Below are positions 1 to 8,277 of a DNA stretch of 32,515 nucleotides, one piece after another (the stretch's first letter is position 1; every line of letters starts with the position of its first letter). The stretch lies in assembly GCA_001512915.1 (NCBI GenBank), contig LFTC01000038.1:1-32515 (forward strand), given 5' to 3'. The notes under the pieces are model-generated. The model made no database searches. It was given only the letters and a program-made list of their open reading frames with translations, and was not told the origin of the DNA. The stretch comes from Clostridiales bacterium DTU083. Lineage in GTDB: Bacteria; Bacillota; Clostridia; Caldicoprobacterales; DTU083. A program made the position numbers and the translations under genes.

Positions 1-18
1 AAAACTAACCGGCCCACG

Positions 19-90
19 CTATCCACAATATACACAGGTTTATCCACAGATAATTTCCTGTAATATTGGTAACAGAGCATATTATCCACA
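19..90 (+). promoter_or_regulatory. Cluster of four DnaA-box-like 9-mers
   Basis: Two perfect matches to the DnaA box TTATNCACA lie at 40-48 and 82-90 (both TTATCCACA). Two one-mismatch copies lie at 19-27 (CTATCCACA) and 28-36 (ATATACACA). All four have the same orientation and the first three are nearly contiguous. They are followed by an AT-only inverted repeat, with arms at 99-107 and 125-133. This looks like a DnaA-binding cluster. Whether it is part of an origin, a DnaA-titrating site or a DnaA-regulated promoter for a gene left of the window cannot be decided, because no dnaA or dnaN is visible. Confidence 0.6.
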
Positions 91-142
91 GGACCTGTAT
101 ATTTTTATGCCCATTTCCCACATTTAAAAATATGAATTTTGA

Positions 143-1219
143 CTATAAAATTCCTTCATTTATGAGAGACAGATAAGGAATGGCATTAAGGGATAAAGGC
201 GATACTTTTTCCTGCAGCAGATTATAATATCCTGCACTGGCTATCATGGCAGCATTATCTGTGCATAAATCAGGCGGTGGACAATAAAGCTGCATTTTAT
301 GCTTATCTGTTTCTTCCTTCATCCTTTTTCTCAATAATGAGTTGGCAGCAACCCCGCCGGCTAGGACTACACGTTTCTGGTCTGACATAATTGCACTGCT
401 AATGGTTTTCTCTACCAAAACATCTATGACGGCTTCTTGAAAGCTGGCTGCGACATCTGCCTTGGAATAGGTTTCACCCCTTTGTTCCATGTTGTGAAGG
501 TAGTTAATAACAGCAGTCTTCAAACCGCTGAAACTGAAATCATAAGGTCTATCCTTCACATTAGCTCTGGGGAAAGAAATAGCTTCAGGGTTACCCTCTT
601 TAGCTATACGATCAATAGCAGGGCCTCCTGGATAACCTAACCCAAGTATCCGCGCTACTTTATCAAAGGCTTCGCCGGCAGCATCATCCAATGTTTGCCC
701 GATCAATTGATAATGCCCATAATCAATTACATTCACTATCTGTGTATGCCCTCCTGAAACAATAAGGCAGACAAAAGGAGGCTCAAGCTCTTTGTACTGC
801 AGGAAATTGGCACTGATATGCCCTTCAATATGATGTACGCCAATTAAAGGAAGGGATAATCCAAATGCCAAACCTTTGGCAACTGATACTCCTACCAGCA
901 AAGCTCCAACCAGACCGGGGCCGTATGTCACTGCTATTGCATCCAGCCTTTCCTTTTCCACATTTGCTTCATCCAATGCACAACGAATTACTTCATTGAT
1001 TACCTCTACATGTTTTCTTGATGCAATTTCCGGAACTACGCCGCCATATATTTTATGTGTTTCTATCTGAGATGCTATAATATTGCTCATTATTTCCCTG
1101 CCATTTTTCACTACTGCAGCTGAAGTCTCGTCACAGGAGCTTTCTATAGCAAGAATAAGTATTTCATCCTTTTCTTTTAATTCAATTGCCTTTTCTTTCA
1201 TTTGCTGAAAATATTTCAT
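143..1219 (-). CDS. tsaD: tRNA N6-adenosine threonylcarbamoyltransferase TsaD
   Basis: TsaD transfers the threonylcarbamoyl group from TC-AMP to A37 of ANN-decoding tRNAs, giving t6A, together with TsaB and TsaE. The 358-residue protein has the ASKHA-type start [15 protein letters not shown] (residues 23-37), the metal-binding H130-x3-H134 pair in HHIEGH, the SGGHTQ loop and a late CTDNAAM segment with the third metal ligand. The ATG follows AAGGAG with about 5 nt spacing and begins 1 nt after the DUF1461 stop, so it is the last gene of the tsaE-tsaB-rimI-DUF1461 operon. The N-terminus is roughly 15 residues longer than usual; an internal Met at residue 7 is an alternative start. No clear terminator follows it inside the window. 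Confidence 0.97.
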   Translation of the reverse strand: MKYFQQMKEKAIELKEKDEILILAIESSCDETSAAVVKNGREIMSNIIASQIETHKIYGGVVPEIASRKHVEVINEVIRCALDEANVEKERLDAIAVTYGPGLVGALLVGVSVAKGLAFGLSLPLIGVHHIEGHISANFLQYKELEPPFVCLIVSGGHTQIVNVIDYGHYQLIGQTLDDAAGEAFDKVARILGLGYPGGPAIDRIAKEGNPEAISFPRANVKDRPYDFSFSGLKTAVINYLHNMEQRGETYSKADVAASFQEAVIDVLVEKTISSAIMSDQKRVVLAGGVAANSLLRKRMKEETDKHKMQLYCPPPDLCTDNAAMIASAGYYNLLQEKVSPLSLNAIPYLSLINEGIL

Positions 1220-1220
1220 T

Positions 1221-1943
1221 TTAACTCCTTCTAATTAGTTTTTGTCTCATGTTTTTCTGACGCTTAAGAATGCAAAACGAAACCAGCCCTATTATAACAA
1301 GGCCTGTGCCAAAGTAGGAAAAAACACGAAGTACAGCCTGATAGAAAAAAGGCTCTGGCACCATTTGAATCATTATGTCCGTTTCCGGATTAAGCATCCA
1401 TAAATCATTATCGAAGAACAAATAGTGAAATTGATCCCAGTAATAAGTAAAGTTAGATCGAATTATAACTATAGATGTTATTAGTACAAGCAAAAGCAGG
1501 CCTGCTGCAATTAAATAGGAGACCGCAAAAAAAGACCAGGGTTTTTTGTTGCTGTTGAAATACAGAACAGATATAAGCACCACAATTCCAATAAGAGCAA
1601 AATTGCGTAATCTAGCTGCAAGTTGAAATAAACCTTTAACATCCAACATATGGGTTATTTCCCGCTCATTGAATACCTGCCTGTCTATGCCTTTTATTTC
1701 CGCAGTTATGCTTTCCAGAGACTTCCATCTGCCCCGGATATAATCGGTCAGCTGTTTGGTAACACGCATAAGGTCCTCATCAGACATTCCGATTTTTTGG
1801 GCTGTATTTAACCGCTTATACTGCTGTAAATAAAAGTTCTGATCAAAAGTCACCAATTCAATTGCTATTACAAGTATTGTCAGAATTACTAATAATGAAA
1901 CGAAAAAGCCAATAACATAATTAACCATATTTCTGCTGGTCAT
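1221..1943 (-). CDS. TIGR01906/DUF1461 integral membrane protein
   Basis: This is a 240-residue membrane protein of the DUF1461 (TIGR01906) family, whose function is unknown. There is one N-terminal membrane segment (about residues 8-30), then an extracytoplasmic-looking hydrophilic stretch with the family-like [20 protein letters not shown] segment, then three hydrophobic segments in the C-terminal half and a basic tail. I chose the ATG at 1943 because GGGGGA lies 7 nt upstream; a TTG 15 nt further upstream would place that site inside the gene. It overlaps the rimI stop by 23 nt and ends 1 nt before tsaD, so it is translationally embedded in the t6A operon. What a membrane protein does there is not known. 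Confidence 0.85.
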   Translation of the reverse strand: MTSRNMVNYVIGFFVSLLVILTILVIAIELVTFDQNFYLQQYKRLNTAQKIGMSDEDLMRVTKQLTDYIRGRWKSLESITAEIKGIDRQVFNEREITHMLDVKGLFQLAARLRNFALIGIVVLISVLYFNSNKKPWSFFAVSYLIAAGLLLLVLITSIVIIRSNFTYYWDQFHYLFFDNDLWMLNPETDIMIQMVPEPFFYQAVLRVFSYFGTGLVIIGLVSFCILKRQKNMRQKLIRRS

Positions 1944-2400
1944 TAATATATCCCCCAATATGGAAGTTCCACATAATCAGAGCATCTTCCCGATCATTGG
2001 AATAGTACCCTTTTCGTATGCCGCCTTCTTCAAAGCCCAGGGATTTATAAAGAGCAATAGCTGCTTTGTTGGATACTCTGACTTCCAGCGTCATACGCTC
2101 TATATTAAGCTCGGCAGCAGTTCTCATCAGTGTTTTCATAATCAGGCGGCCTACTCCCCTTCTACGGTATTCGGGATGGACCGCAATATTTGTGATATGC
2201 GCTTCATCAAGCACAAGCCACATTCCGCCATATCCAATCAGCATGCCGTTTGCCCTTGCTACATAATATCTGGCACATTGGTTTTGTTCCACTTCCATTC
2301 GGAATGCTTCTCTGGACCATGGAAGGGAAAAGCACATCCGTTCCAATTGCAGAACTTCTTCTATATCTTCCCTCTTCATTGGTGTAATTTTAAGCTCCAT
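1921..2400 (-). CDS. rimI: Ribosomal-protein-alanine N-acetyltransferase RimI (GNAT)
   Basis: This GNAT-fold acetyltransferase of 159 residues is expected to use acetyl-CoA to acetylate protein N-termini; the classical substrate is ribosomal protein S18. The acetyl-CoA pyrophosphate loop RRRGVG is at 79-84, and the RimI-type C-terminal signature NKAAIALYKSLGF is at 111-123, including N111 and Y118. The reading frame is open for another 48 codons upstream, but the ATG at 2400 follows a CAGGGA site in the tsaB tail and lies 2 nt after the tsaB stop, which gives the family's normal length. Its place between tsaB and tsaD is common in Firmicutes. Confidence 0.93.
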   Translation of the reverse strand: MELKITPMKREDIEEVLQLERMCFSLPWSREAFRMEVEQNQCARYYVARANGMLIGYGGMWLVLDEAHITNIAVHPEYRRRGVGRLIMKTLMRTAAELNIERMTLEVRVSNKAAIALYKSLGFEEGGIRKGYYSNDREDALIMWNFHIGGYINDQQKYG

Positions 2401-2402
2401 AA

Positions 2403-3107
2403 TTATATCCCTGTCTGTTGTTTTCTTTTTTGTTCCGCCTGGGATTGTCTCAAGTAAAAGGGCTTTAATTCCTGATAATGAAGTACATTGCCTGCCAGGG
2501 CCTCCTGCCTGCCTAGCCAGGCTATAGCTGAAGCCCTCTGACATGCCAGGTAACCCGGAGCGAAAAAGGCAGCATCGCCCATAAGCTCTTTTATCCTTTT
2601 ACGATGAACCCTCAAGCCGTCTCCGACAAAAATAATCGGCTGTTTATAACCAGACAGGTGTTCTGCCAGCTGGGTCACCGGAAGGGCAGAATAAGGCATC
2701 AGCTTGTTGAATTCAGCTCCCTTCCTGTTATATAGACATGTGTATACCTGCCCTCTCCTGGCATCCATAATAGGACATACCAATCCATCCATTCCTATAA
2801 TATTCCATGCCAGCGCATCCAAAGTCGGTACTGAGACTACAGGTTTCTCTATAGCCTGGGCTAATCCTTTAACAGTTGAAATCCCAATACGTAAACCGGT
2901 AAATGAGCCGGGGCCGCCTGAAACAGCTATTAAATCCAAATCTTTCTGATGTACTTCACTCTTCAATAAAGCATCTTCTATTAATGACATCAGCACTTCT
3001 GAATGGTTTCTGTCATGATGGCAATAAGCTTCATATAAAAGCTGCTCATTGTCCATAACTGCAACACTGACTACTACTGATGAAGTATCAACTGCCAATA
3101 TCATCAT
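2403..3107 (-). CDS. tsaB: tRNA threonylcarbamoyladenosine biosynthesis protein TsaB
   Basis: TsaB is the non-catalytic ASKHA paralogue that dimerises with TsaD in t6A synthesis. The start reads MILAVDTS, followed by the family signature VSGGPGSFTGLRIGISTVKGL in the first third, then a variable C-terminal half. It overlaps the tsaE end by about 20 nt. The start is not fully fixed: AGGAGG lies 12 nt before the ATG at 3107, only 3 nt before a TTG at 3116, and 15 nt before a second ATG at 3104. I favour 3107. The gene is about 234 residues, normal for bacterial TsaB. Confidence 0.94.
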   Translation of the reverse strand: MMILAVDTSSVVVSVAVMDNEQLLYEAYCHHDRNHSEVLMSLIEDALLKSEVHQKDLDLIAVSGGPGSFTGLRIGISTVKGLAQAIEKPVVSVPTLDALAWNIIGMDGLVCPIMDARRGQVYTCLYNRKGAEFNKLMPYSALPVTQLAEHLSGYKQPIIFVGDGLRVHRKRIKELMGDAAFFAPGYLACQRASAIAWLGRQEALAGNVLHYQELKPFYLRQSQAEQKRKQQTGI

Positions 3108-3564
3108 TGCTGCCAAACACCTCCTTTAACGCTGCATATTTCTCTCCAACAAACTCTATTGTTATCTTCCTGCTGTTTTCCTCCTTTAAGCGGCTGATTG
3201 TAATTTTTATATACTCTTCGGGCAATAAATAGTTCAGTTTATCCGGCCATTCTACAATAGAAACACCATTCCCATAAAAGTAATCTTCATAATCAAGATC
3301 GAAGAGTTCTTCCGGTTCATCTATCCTATAAATATCAAAATGATAAACCGGCAGCCTTCCAACATATGCATTCATTATAGTAAATGTGGGACTGGCAACA
3401 ATACCGGATACCCCTGCACCGTGAGCAATACCCCTAGAAAATACTGTTTTACCGCTGCCCAGATCTCCAAATAACAAAATAATATCCCCGGGTCTTACAT
3501 GTTTTCCGAGCTGCTTCCCCAATTTATAGGTTTGTTCTTCTGAGTGGGATAACCACGCCGGCAT
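3088..3564 (-). CDS. tsaE: tRNA threonylcarbamoyladenosine biosynthesis ATPase TsaE
   Basis: TsaE is the small P-loop ATPase that supports turnover of the TsaBD complex in t6A formation. The 158-residue protein has Walker A GDLGSGKT at 33-40, a switch segment SPTFTIMNAY, and the YHFDIYRI and VEWPDKL motifs typical of the family. The ATG follows GAGGTGAATT with good spacing. It is the first gene of the operon and its stop lies inside the tsaB start region, so translation of the two is coupled. Confidence 0.96.
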   Translation of the reverse strand: MPAWLSHSEEQTYKLGKQLGKHVRPGDIILLFGDLGSGKTVFSRGIAHGAGVSGIVASPTFTIMNAYVGRLPVYHFDIYRIDEPEELFDLDYEDYFYGNGVSIVEWPDKLNYLLPEEYIKITISRLKEENSRKITIEFVGEKYAALKEVFGSNDDIGS

Positions 3565-3622
3565 AATTCACCTCATACCAAAAATTAAGCTTATTCTTTT
3601 TTATCTAATTATTATATTCCGT

Positions 3623-3652
3623 ATTGTATCACATAACAAACCATAAATTGAA
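3623..3652 (-). promoter_or_regulatory. Candidate promoter of the tsaE operon
   Basis: On the minus strand a TACAAT -10 (3623-3628), preceded by TGA as an extended -10, lies 18 nt from a poor -35 TTCAAT (3647-3652). It sits between the ribU terminator and tsaE. It is the only plausible sigma-A-like site in this gap. Confidence 0.4.
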
Positions 3653-3671
3653 TAGATTAGCATTTAAAAAG

Positions 3672-3697
3672 AAAAACCGGGTAAAAACCCGATTTTT
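3672..3697 (-). terminator. Terminator after ribU
   Basis: Just past the ribU stop the minus strand has a CGGGT/ACCCG hairpin flanked by A5 and T5 runs. It is short but well placed. The near-symmetrical A/T flanks would let it act on the opposite strand too, but no plus-strand gene is near. Confidence 0.75.
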
Positions 3698-3710
3698 GTT
3701 AAAGTATTTT

Positions 3711-4334
3711 TTACTTATGCAGGATAGGGGAAAGCCTCTTATAAACCAGTAGAGCAACTGTAGATACTATAGTACTTTTAACCAGATTAAAAGGAACTAT
3801 AGCAAACAGAATAAAGCTTTTCATATCATTTACTATTTCTAAAGGAGATGAAGCAATAATCTGTTCCAAAGGCATAAATTTCTGATACAAAGGAATTACC
3901 AAAAAGTAATTGGAAAAACAGGCACATATGGTCATTGCAATTATGCCTGCCAGCATACCCAGGATAGCATTCTTTCTGGTTTTATTCCTCATATATATAA
4001 TTGAAGCCGGCACTACAAAGAAGCTGCCCACTATAAAATTGGATAACTCTCCTACTCCTCCGGTTTTTGTGCCATCCATCAGAAGGTTGAGAAGATTTTT
4101 GAGCAGTTCAATAAGCACTCCCGCCACCGGTCCAAGTGCAAAGCCGCCTAACAGGGCGGGTAAATCACCAAGGTCTATCTCCAAAAAAGGCGGGAAAACT
4201 GCCGCCAGCGGAAAAGAGAGCACCATCAGTACAGAACCTACCGCAGCCAGCATTGCAATTTTTACAAGGTTCCTGGTAGTCAAGTCAAATTTTAATATGT
4301 CCTGAATTGACATGGCATGGGTCGTGTTGTTCAC
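3711..4334 (-). CDS. ribU: Riboflavin ECF transporter S component RibU
   Basis: RibU is the substrate-binding membrane subunit that captures riboflavin for an energy-coupling-factor transporter; the shared EcfAA'T module is not in this window. The 207-residue protein has about six hydrophobic segments. The RibU-type motif is FLEIDLGDLPALLGGFALGP (residues 51-70), followed by the ELLKNLLNLL and GVGELSNFIVGS motifs. The start is GTG, 8 nt after AAGGAGG. The FMN riboswitch in its leader confirms the flavin role. It is a single-gene unit with its own promoter, riboswitch and terminators. Confidence 0.95.
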   Translation of the reverse strand: MNNTTHAMSIQDILKFDLTTRNLVKIAMLAAVGSVLMVLSFPLAAVFPPFLEIDLGDLPALLGGFALGPVAGVLIELLKNLLNLLMDGTKTGGVGELSNFIVGSFFVVPASIIYMRNKTRKNAILGMLAGIIAMTICACFSNYFLVIPLYQKFMPLEQIIASSPLEIVNDMKSFILFAIVPFNLVKSTIVSTVALLVYKRLSPILHK

Positions 4335-4390
4335 GTTATATTCCTCCTTATGAATATTGAGAAATAAACAATGAACCGCAGGATAGCAAA

Positions 4391-4418
4391 TTAAAAGCCC
4401 CTGAAAACTTTCAGGGGC
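4391..4418 (-). terminator. Riboswitch-controlled terminator in the ribU leader
   Basis: The hairpin GCCCCTGAAA / TTTTCAGGGGC is followed by TTTTAA on the minus strand, between the FMN aptamer and the ribU ribosome site. This is the layout of a transcription-attenuation expression platform: FMN binding should favour this terminator. Confidence 0.85.
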
Positions 4419-4452
4419 ATACTAAACAATGCGATTATAAGCAATTTATAAA

Positions 4453-4570
4453 CGCACTTTCTCCCATCCAGACTTTAACTGTCGGTACCGGAATTTCACC
4501 GGTTCAATCCCTGCAAGGGACTCGCGGACTATACCGCCGGTCGGGAATTTCACCCTGCCCCGAAAGTTCG
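4453..4570 (-). promoter_or_regulatory. FMN riboswitch (RFN element)
   Basis: The minus strand carries the conserved RFN sequence blocks in order: the 5' strand of P1 (ACTTTC), GGGGCAGGGTGAAATTCCCG, ACCGGCGGTATAGTCCGCGA, the P4 region ending in CCGGTGAAATTCCGGTACCG, ACAGTTAAAGTCTGGATGG, then GAGAAAGTG closing P1. It senses FMN and here controls riboflavin uptake through the downstream terminator. It lies about 10 nt downstream of a strong promoter. Confidence 0.98.
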
Positions 4571-4588
4571 TTGTTTATTTCTGTAAGT

Positions 4589-4617
4589 ATTATAACCCAT
4601 TGTTTGTAAAAAATCAA
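4589..4617 (-). promoter_or_regulatory. Promoter of the riboswitch-ribU transcript
   Basis: Sigma-A-type: -35 TTGATT (4612-4617), a 17-nt spacer, then a perfect -10 TATAAT (4589-4594). Transcription would start near 4582, just before the FMN aptamer. Confidence 0.88.
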
Positions 4618-4631
4618 ACTATATTTTGGGT

Positions 4632-6782
4632 TTATATACCTTTCATTGATAGTGATATCCTTTTTTTACTAACATCTATATCAATTACCTTTACATCGAC
4701 AATATCTCCTGCCTGCACCACATCCAGGGGATGCCTTATATATTTCTCAGATATTTGTGATATATGCACCAATCCATCCTGGCCTACACCAATATCTACA
4801 AATATGCCAAAGTCAACTACATTCCTGACGGTGCCTTTCAATATCATATTCGGTTTCAAATCCTTAATCTCAATTATATCTGACCGCAGTACCGGCTTGG
4901 ATAGTTCGTCCCTGGGATCCCGGCCGGGTTTTTTCAGCTCCGATATTATATCCTGAAGGGTTGGCAGACCAATATCCAATTTTGCCGCCATTTCCTCCAA
5001 ATTCCATGAGCTTGATTCGGCAGCCAGCTTTTTCAGGGTATCTTTCTGAATTATTTTGTCATATGTGGCTGTTAGTTCCAGCATTTTTATTACAACCCCG
5101 TAAGATTCCGGGTGCACCGCGGTATTATCCAGTATATTGTCTCCATCGGAAATGCGGAGAAAACCAGCACATTGCTCATAGGTTTTAGGGCCCAGTTTGC
5201 TTACTTCAAGCAACTGATTCCTGTTTGTAAACCTGCCCTTTTCCTGACGATATGCAACTATATTGTTTGCAATTGCAGGAGTAATGCCGGATACATATTG
5301 AAGCAGAGATGGAGATGCAGTATTCAAATCCACTCCCACACTGTTTACACAATCTTCAACTACCCCATGTAAGGTTTCAGACAGAAGTTTTTGATTAACA
5401 TCATGCTGATACTGCCCTACCCCAATTGATTTTGGTTCTATTTTTACCAATTCCGCCAGAGGGTCCTGAAGCCTTCTGGCAATTGAAACTGCGCTCCGAA
5501 GGGTAACATCGAGATCCGGTAACTCTTCAGCGGCTAATTTGGAAGCAGAGTAAACGGAAGCCCCTGCTTCATTGACTATGGTGTATTGAAGTTTATTGTT
5601 TAGGTCTCTGCATAATTCAGCTATTACAACTTCACTCTCTCTGCAGGCAGTTCCGTTCCCCAAGGCTATTAGATCCACTTTATAATCATCAATAAGTTTT
5701 CGAAGCTGAAGCTTAGCCTGAGCCTTATCATGTTCAGGCAAGGTCATATAAACTACAGCCACAGCCAGCACATCGCTTTTCTCATCGATTACAGCTATTT
5801 TATTCCCTGTGCGGAAGCCAGGATCCACGCCCATAATCACCTTTCCTTTAACCGGTTGCTGAAGCAAAAGGCTGCGGAGATTTTTACTAAAAACCTTTAT
5901 GGCCTGCTGTTCTGCTTTTTCTGTCAGTTGATTGCGTATTTCACGTTCTATGGATGGTGCTATCAACCGCTTGTACGAATCCTCAATTGCCTCTTTTATC
6001 AGGTCAGAAATAACGCTTGAATGTATAATCACTTTGCTGCATAATAATTGAATAATTTTATCTTCATCCGCTCTTATTTTCACTGAAAGATATTTTTCGT
6101 CTTCTCCGCGATTTATTGCCAAAATCCGATGCGAAGGTATATTGTGCAAAGGCTCAGTATAATCATAGTACATTTCATATACTGAAGTTACTTGCTTGGC
6201 AGCTTTGGTTTCAAGAATCCCACTATGATAAGTATGTTCCCTAACCAGCTTTCTGTATTCTGCATTATCTGATATCATTTCTGCTATAATATCCAAAGCA
6301 AGCTTAACAGCCTGCTCTGCTGTTTCAACTTCCAGTTCAGGATTTATAAATTTCCTTGCTGTTTCCTCTATGTCGTCCAATTCTGGATTTTGATCCAATA
6401 TAATCTGTGCCAGAGGTTCCAAACCCTTTTCCTTGGCGATAACTGCTCTTGTTCTGCGTTTGGGACGAAATGGACGGTAAATGTCTTCCAGCTCGGTCAT
6501 TGTTTGAGCCATGCAAATTTTTTTCTCTAAATCTTCCGTCAGTTTTCCTTGCTCGCTTATTAGATGCAAAACCTCTTCCTTGCGATTCTCCAGATTTCGC
6601 AGATAATCTAATCTGTTGTCTAATTCTCTTAGAATACTGTCATTAAGTCCTCCCGTGGCTTCTTTTCGGTACCTGGAGATGAAAGGAATTGTATTGCCCT
6701 CATCAATTAACTTTATTGCGTTTTCCACTTGCTGTTCCTTTAATTGGAACTCAAGAGCCAATTGTGATACAATTTTTTTCAT
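4632..6782 (-). CDS. tex: Tex family S1 RNA-binding protein
   Basis: Tex is a conserved cytosolic nucleic-acid-binding protein (Spt6-like core) linked to transcription and RNA quality control. The 716-residue length matches the family. In order there is a helical Tex N-terminal domain (1 to about 190); a YqgF/RNase H-like domain starting at VIMGVDPGFRTG (about residue 316); a helix-hairpin-helix region with LLQYVSGITPAIANNIV (about 490-540); and a C-terminal S1 domain, MILKGTVRNVVDFGIFVDIG through HISQIS (about 643-716). The ATG is preceded by GGAGGC. It is monocistronic, and transcribed divergently from lysA. Confidence 0.96.
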   Translation of the reverse strand: MKKIVSQLALEFQLKEQQVENAIKLIDEGNTIPFISRYRKEATGGLNDSILRELDNRLDYLRNLENRKEEVLHLISEQGKLTEDLEKKICMAQTMTELEDIYRPFRPKRRTRAVIAKEKGLEPLAQIILDQNPELDDIEETARKFINPELEVETAEQAVKLALDIIAEMISDNAEYRKLVREHTYHSGILETKAAKQVTSVYEMYYDYTEPLHNIPSHRILAINRGEDEKYLSVKIRADEDKIIQLLCSKVIIHSSVISDLIKEAIEDSYKRLIAPSIEREIRNQLTEKAEQQAIKVFSKNLRSLLLQQPVKGKVIMGVDPGFRTGNKIAVIDEKSDVLAVAVVYMTLPEHDKAQAKLQLRKLIDDYKVDLIALGNGTACRESEVVIAELCRDLNNKLQYTIVNEAGASVYSASKLAAEELPDLDVTLRSAVSIARRLQDPLAELVKIEPKSIGVGQYQHDVNQKLLSETLHGVVEDCVNSVGVDLNTASPSLLQYVSGITPAIANNIVAYRQEKGRFTNRNQLLEVSKLGPKTYEQCAGFLRISDGDNILDNTAVHPESYGVVIKMLELTATYDKIIQKDTLKKLAAESSSWNLEEMAAKLDIGLPTLQDIISELKKPGRDPRDELSKPVLRSDIIEIKDLKPNMILKGTVRNVVDFGIFVDIGVGQDGLVHISQISEKYIRHPLDVVQAGDIVDVKVIDIDVSKKRISLSMKGI

Positions 6783-6820
6783 TTGCTGCCTCCATTAGAC
6801 TTTGCCTGGTTGAATGCATA

Positions 6821-6849
6821 TCTATACATTATTTCGCCTGGATATGCAA
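6821..6849 (-). promoter_or_regulatory. Promoter of tex
   Basis: Minus strand -35 TTGCAT (6844-6849), 17-nt spacer, -10 TATAGA (6821-6826). It lies back to back with the lysA promoter, with 6 nt between the two -35 boxes. Confidence 0.65.
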
Positions 6850-6855
6850 ATTTCA

Positions 6856-6884
6856 TTGACAGGCATTGTTAACTGATGTATATT
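6856..6884 (+). promoter_or_regulatory. Promoter of lysA
   Basis: A perfect -35 TTGACA (6856-6861), 17-nt spacer and -10 TATATT (6879-6884; TATTAT two bases later is an alternative). The leader is about 55 nt. No L-box riboswitch fits in it. Confidence 0.75.
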
Positions 6885-6943
6885 ATAAACTTGAATATAT
6901 TTTAATTGCCAGAAGAATTTTTATAAATATCGGAGGAACATGC

Positions 6944-8200
6944 ATGGATCATTACTTTACAAAACAAACTAATTTTTATGGGAATACCCATCCCCACGAA
7001 TTAATTGAACAATATGGAAGCCCTCTTTACGTATATAATGAAAGCATCCTGCGCCAACGTTGTAAGGAAATGGCAAATTTTATCCCTTACCCTAATTATA
7101 TCGCAAACTATTCAACTAAAGCCAATGCTAATCTGGAACTGCTCAAAATTATAAGAGAGGAAGGCCTCCATGCTGATGCTATGTCTCCCGGTGAAATCTA
7201 TGTTCTTTTAGCAGCAGGATTCAAACCCGAAGAAATTTTTTATATATGCAACAATGTATCGATAGAAGAAATGATGTATGCTGTTAATTTAGGAATAACT
7301 GTAAGTGTTGATTCCTTATCCCAATTGGAAACTTTTGGACAACACAATCCAGGCGGAAATGTTGCAGTTCGCATTAATCCCGGATTCGGTATAGGACACC
7401 ACGAAAATGTAGTAACAGGAGGAAAAAAGACCAAATTTGGAATAAATGATGATTGTATAGAAGAAATCAAATCAATCCTAAAAAAATATAAGCTCAATTT
7501 GGTTGGAATAAACCAGCACATAGGTTCGCTCTTCATGGAAGGGGAGCCTTACATACAGAGTGTACGCACCTTGCTTGATATTGCAAGCAAATTCGAGGGT
7601 TTGCGTTTTATAGATATGGGAGGCGGGTTTGGAATACCCTATAAAAAGCAAAATGATGAGAAGCCGCTGGAATTGGAATCGTTCGGTCAGCAGCTTGCAG
7701 AAATCCTTCATGATTGGTCTGCCCGTTATAATCCAGATATCCAATTCATGTCAGAACCAGGGCGTTATGTTGTAGCAGAATGCGGGGTTCTGCTCGGAAC
7801 AGTTCATGCGAAAAAGGAAAATGGCGGTATACAATATATAGGCACAGATTTAGGGTTTAATGTTTTGGTGCGTCCTGTTATGTACGATGCCTGGCATGAC
7901 ATTGAAATATATCCTTCGAACAGCAAAAATGAAAACTTGGATTGGGAAACAGTCACCATAGTCGGCAATATATGTGAAAGCGGCGACTTCATTGCCTATC
8001 AAAGGCTTTTGCCGCCTATTTCCATAGGAGATGTTATAGGTGTAATGGATGCAGGTGCGTACGGTTATTCTATGGCATCCAATTATAACAACAGGCTGCG
8101 GCCTGCAGAAGTATTAATACAGGAAGACGGCTCCCATAGATTAATCAGATACCGTGATACTTTAGAAGATTTATTGCGTCCCTTTCCCTCCAAGAAGTAA
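6944..8200 (+). CDS. lysA: Diaminopimelate decarboxylase
   Basis: This PLP enzyme is expected to decarboxylate meso-diaminopimelate to L-lysine, the last step of lysine synthesis. The 418-residue alanine-racemase-fold (type III) protein has PLP Lys59 in NYSTKANAN, the phosphate-binding GGGFG at 226-230, EPGR at 271-274, the inter-subunit substrate motif CESGD at 344-348 and DAGAYG at 369-374. The ATG at 6944 lies 7 nt after GGAGG; an in-frame extension to 6866 has no ribosome site and would include the promoter region. It has its own promoter and terminator. NQHIGS at 190-195 replaces the more usual HCHIGS-like strand, so a related substrate is possible but less likely. Confidence 0.88.
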   Translation: MDHYFTKQTNFYGNTHPHELIEQYGSPLYVYNESILRQRCKEMANFIPYPNYIANYSTKANANLELLKIIREEGLHADAMSPGEIYVLLAAGFKPEEIFYICNNVSIEEMMYAVNLGITVSVDSLSQLETFGQHNPGGNVAVRINPGFGIGHHENVVTGGKKTKFGINDDCIEEIKSILKKYKLNLVGINQHIGSLFMEGEPYIQSVRTLLDIASKFEGLRFIDMGGGFGIPYKKQNDEKPLELESFGQQLAEILHDWSARYNPDIQFMSEPGRYVVAECGVLLGTVHAKKENGGIQYIGTDLGFNVLVRPVMYDAWHDIEIYPSNSKNENLDWETVTIVGNICESGDFIAYQRLLPPISIGDVIGVMDAGAYGYSMASNYNNRLRPAEVLIQEDGSHRLIRYRDTLEDLLRPFPSKK

Positions 8201-8225
8201 TTCTTTATACAGTAATAACACAATA

Positions 8226-8272
8226 AAAGCAGCAATCTGTGTCCATTAACGCACGATTGCTGCTTTGCTTTT
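8226..8272. terminator. Bidirectional terminator between lysA and the LysM gene
   Basis: The perfect 12-bp stem AAAGCAGCAATC (8226-8237) / GATTGCTGCTTT (8255-8266) is followed on the plus strand by TTTGCTTTTTC; the minus strand gives GCTTTTATTG after the stem. It sits between two converging genes and can serve both. Confidence 0.88.
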
Positions 8273-8277
8273 TCTAT

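Noticed and set aside
1-142. Calling the DnaA-box cluster a proven origin of replication
   Set aside because: No dnaA, dnaN, rpmH or gyrB is in view, there is no clear unwinding element beyond an AT-only hairpin, and only the edge of the region is visible.
3910-4305. Plus-strand ORF of 131 codons opposite ribU
   Set aside because: It is antisense to a clear membrane protein gene, lacks a ribosome site and shows no recognisable motif.
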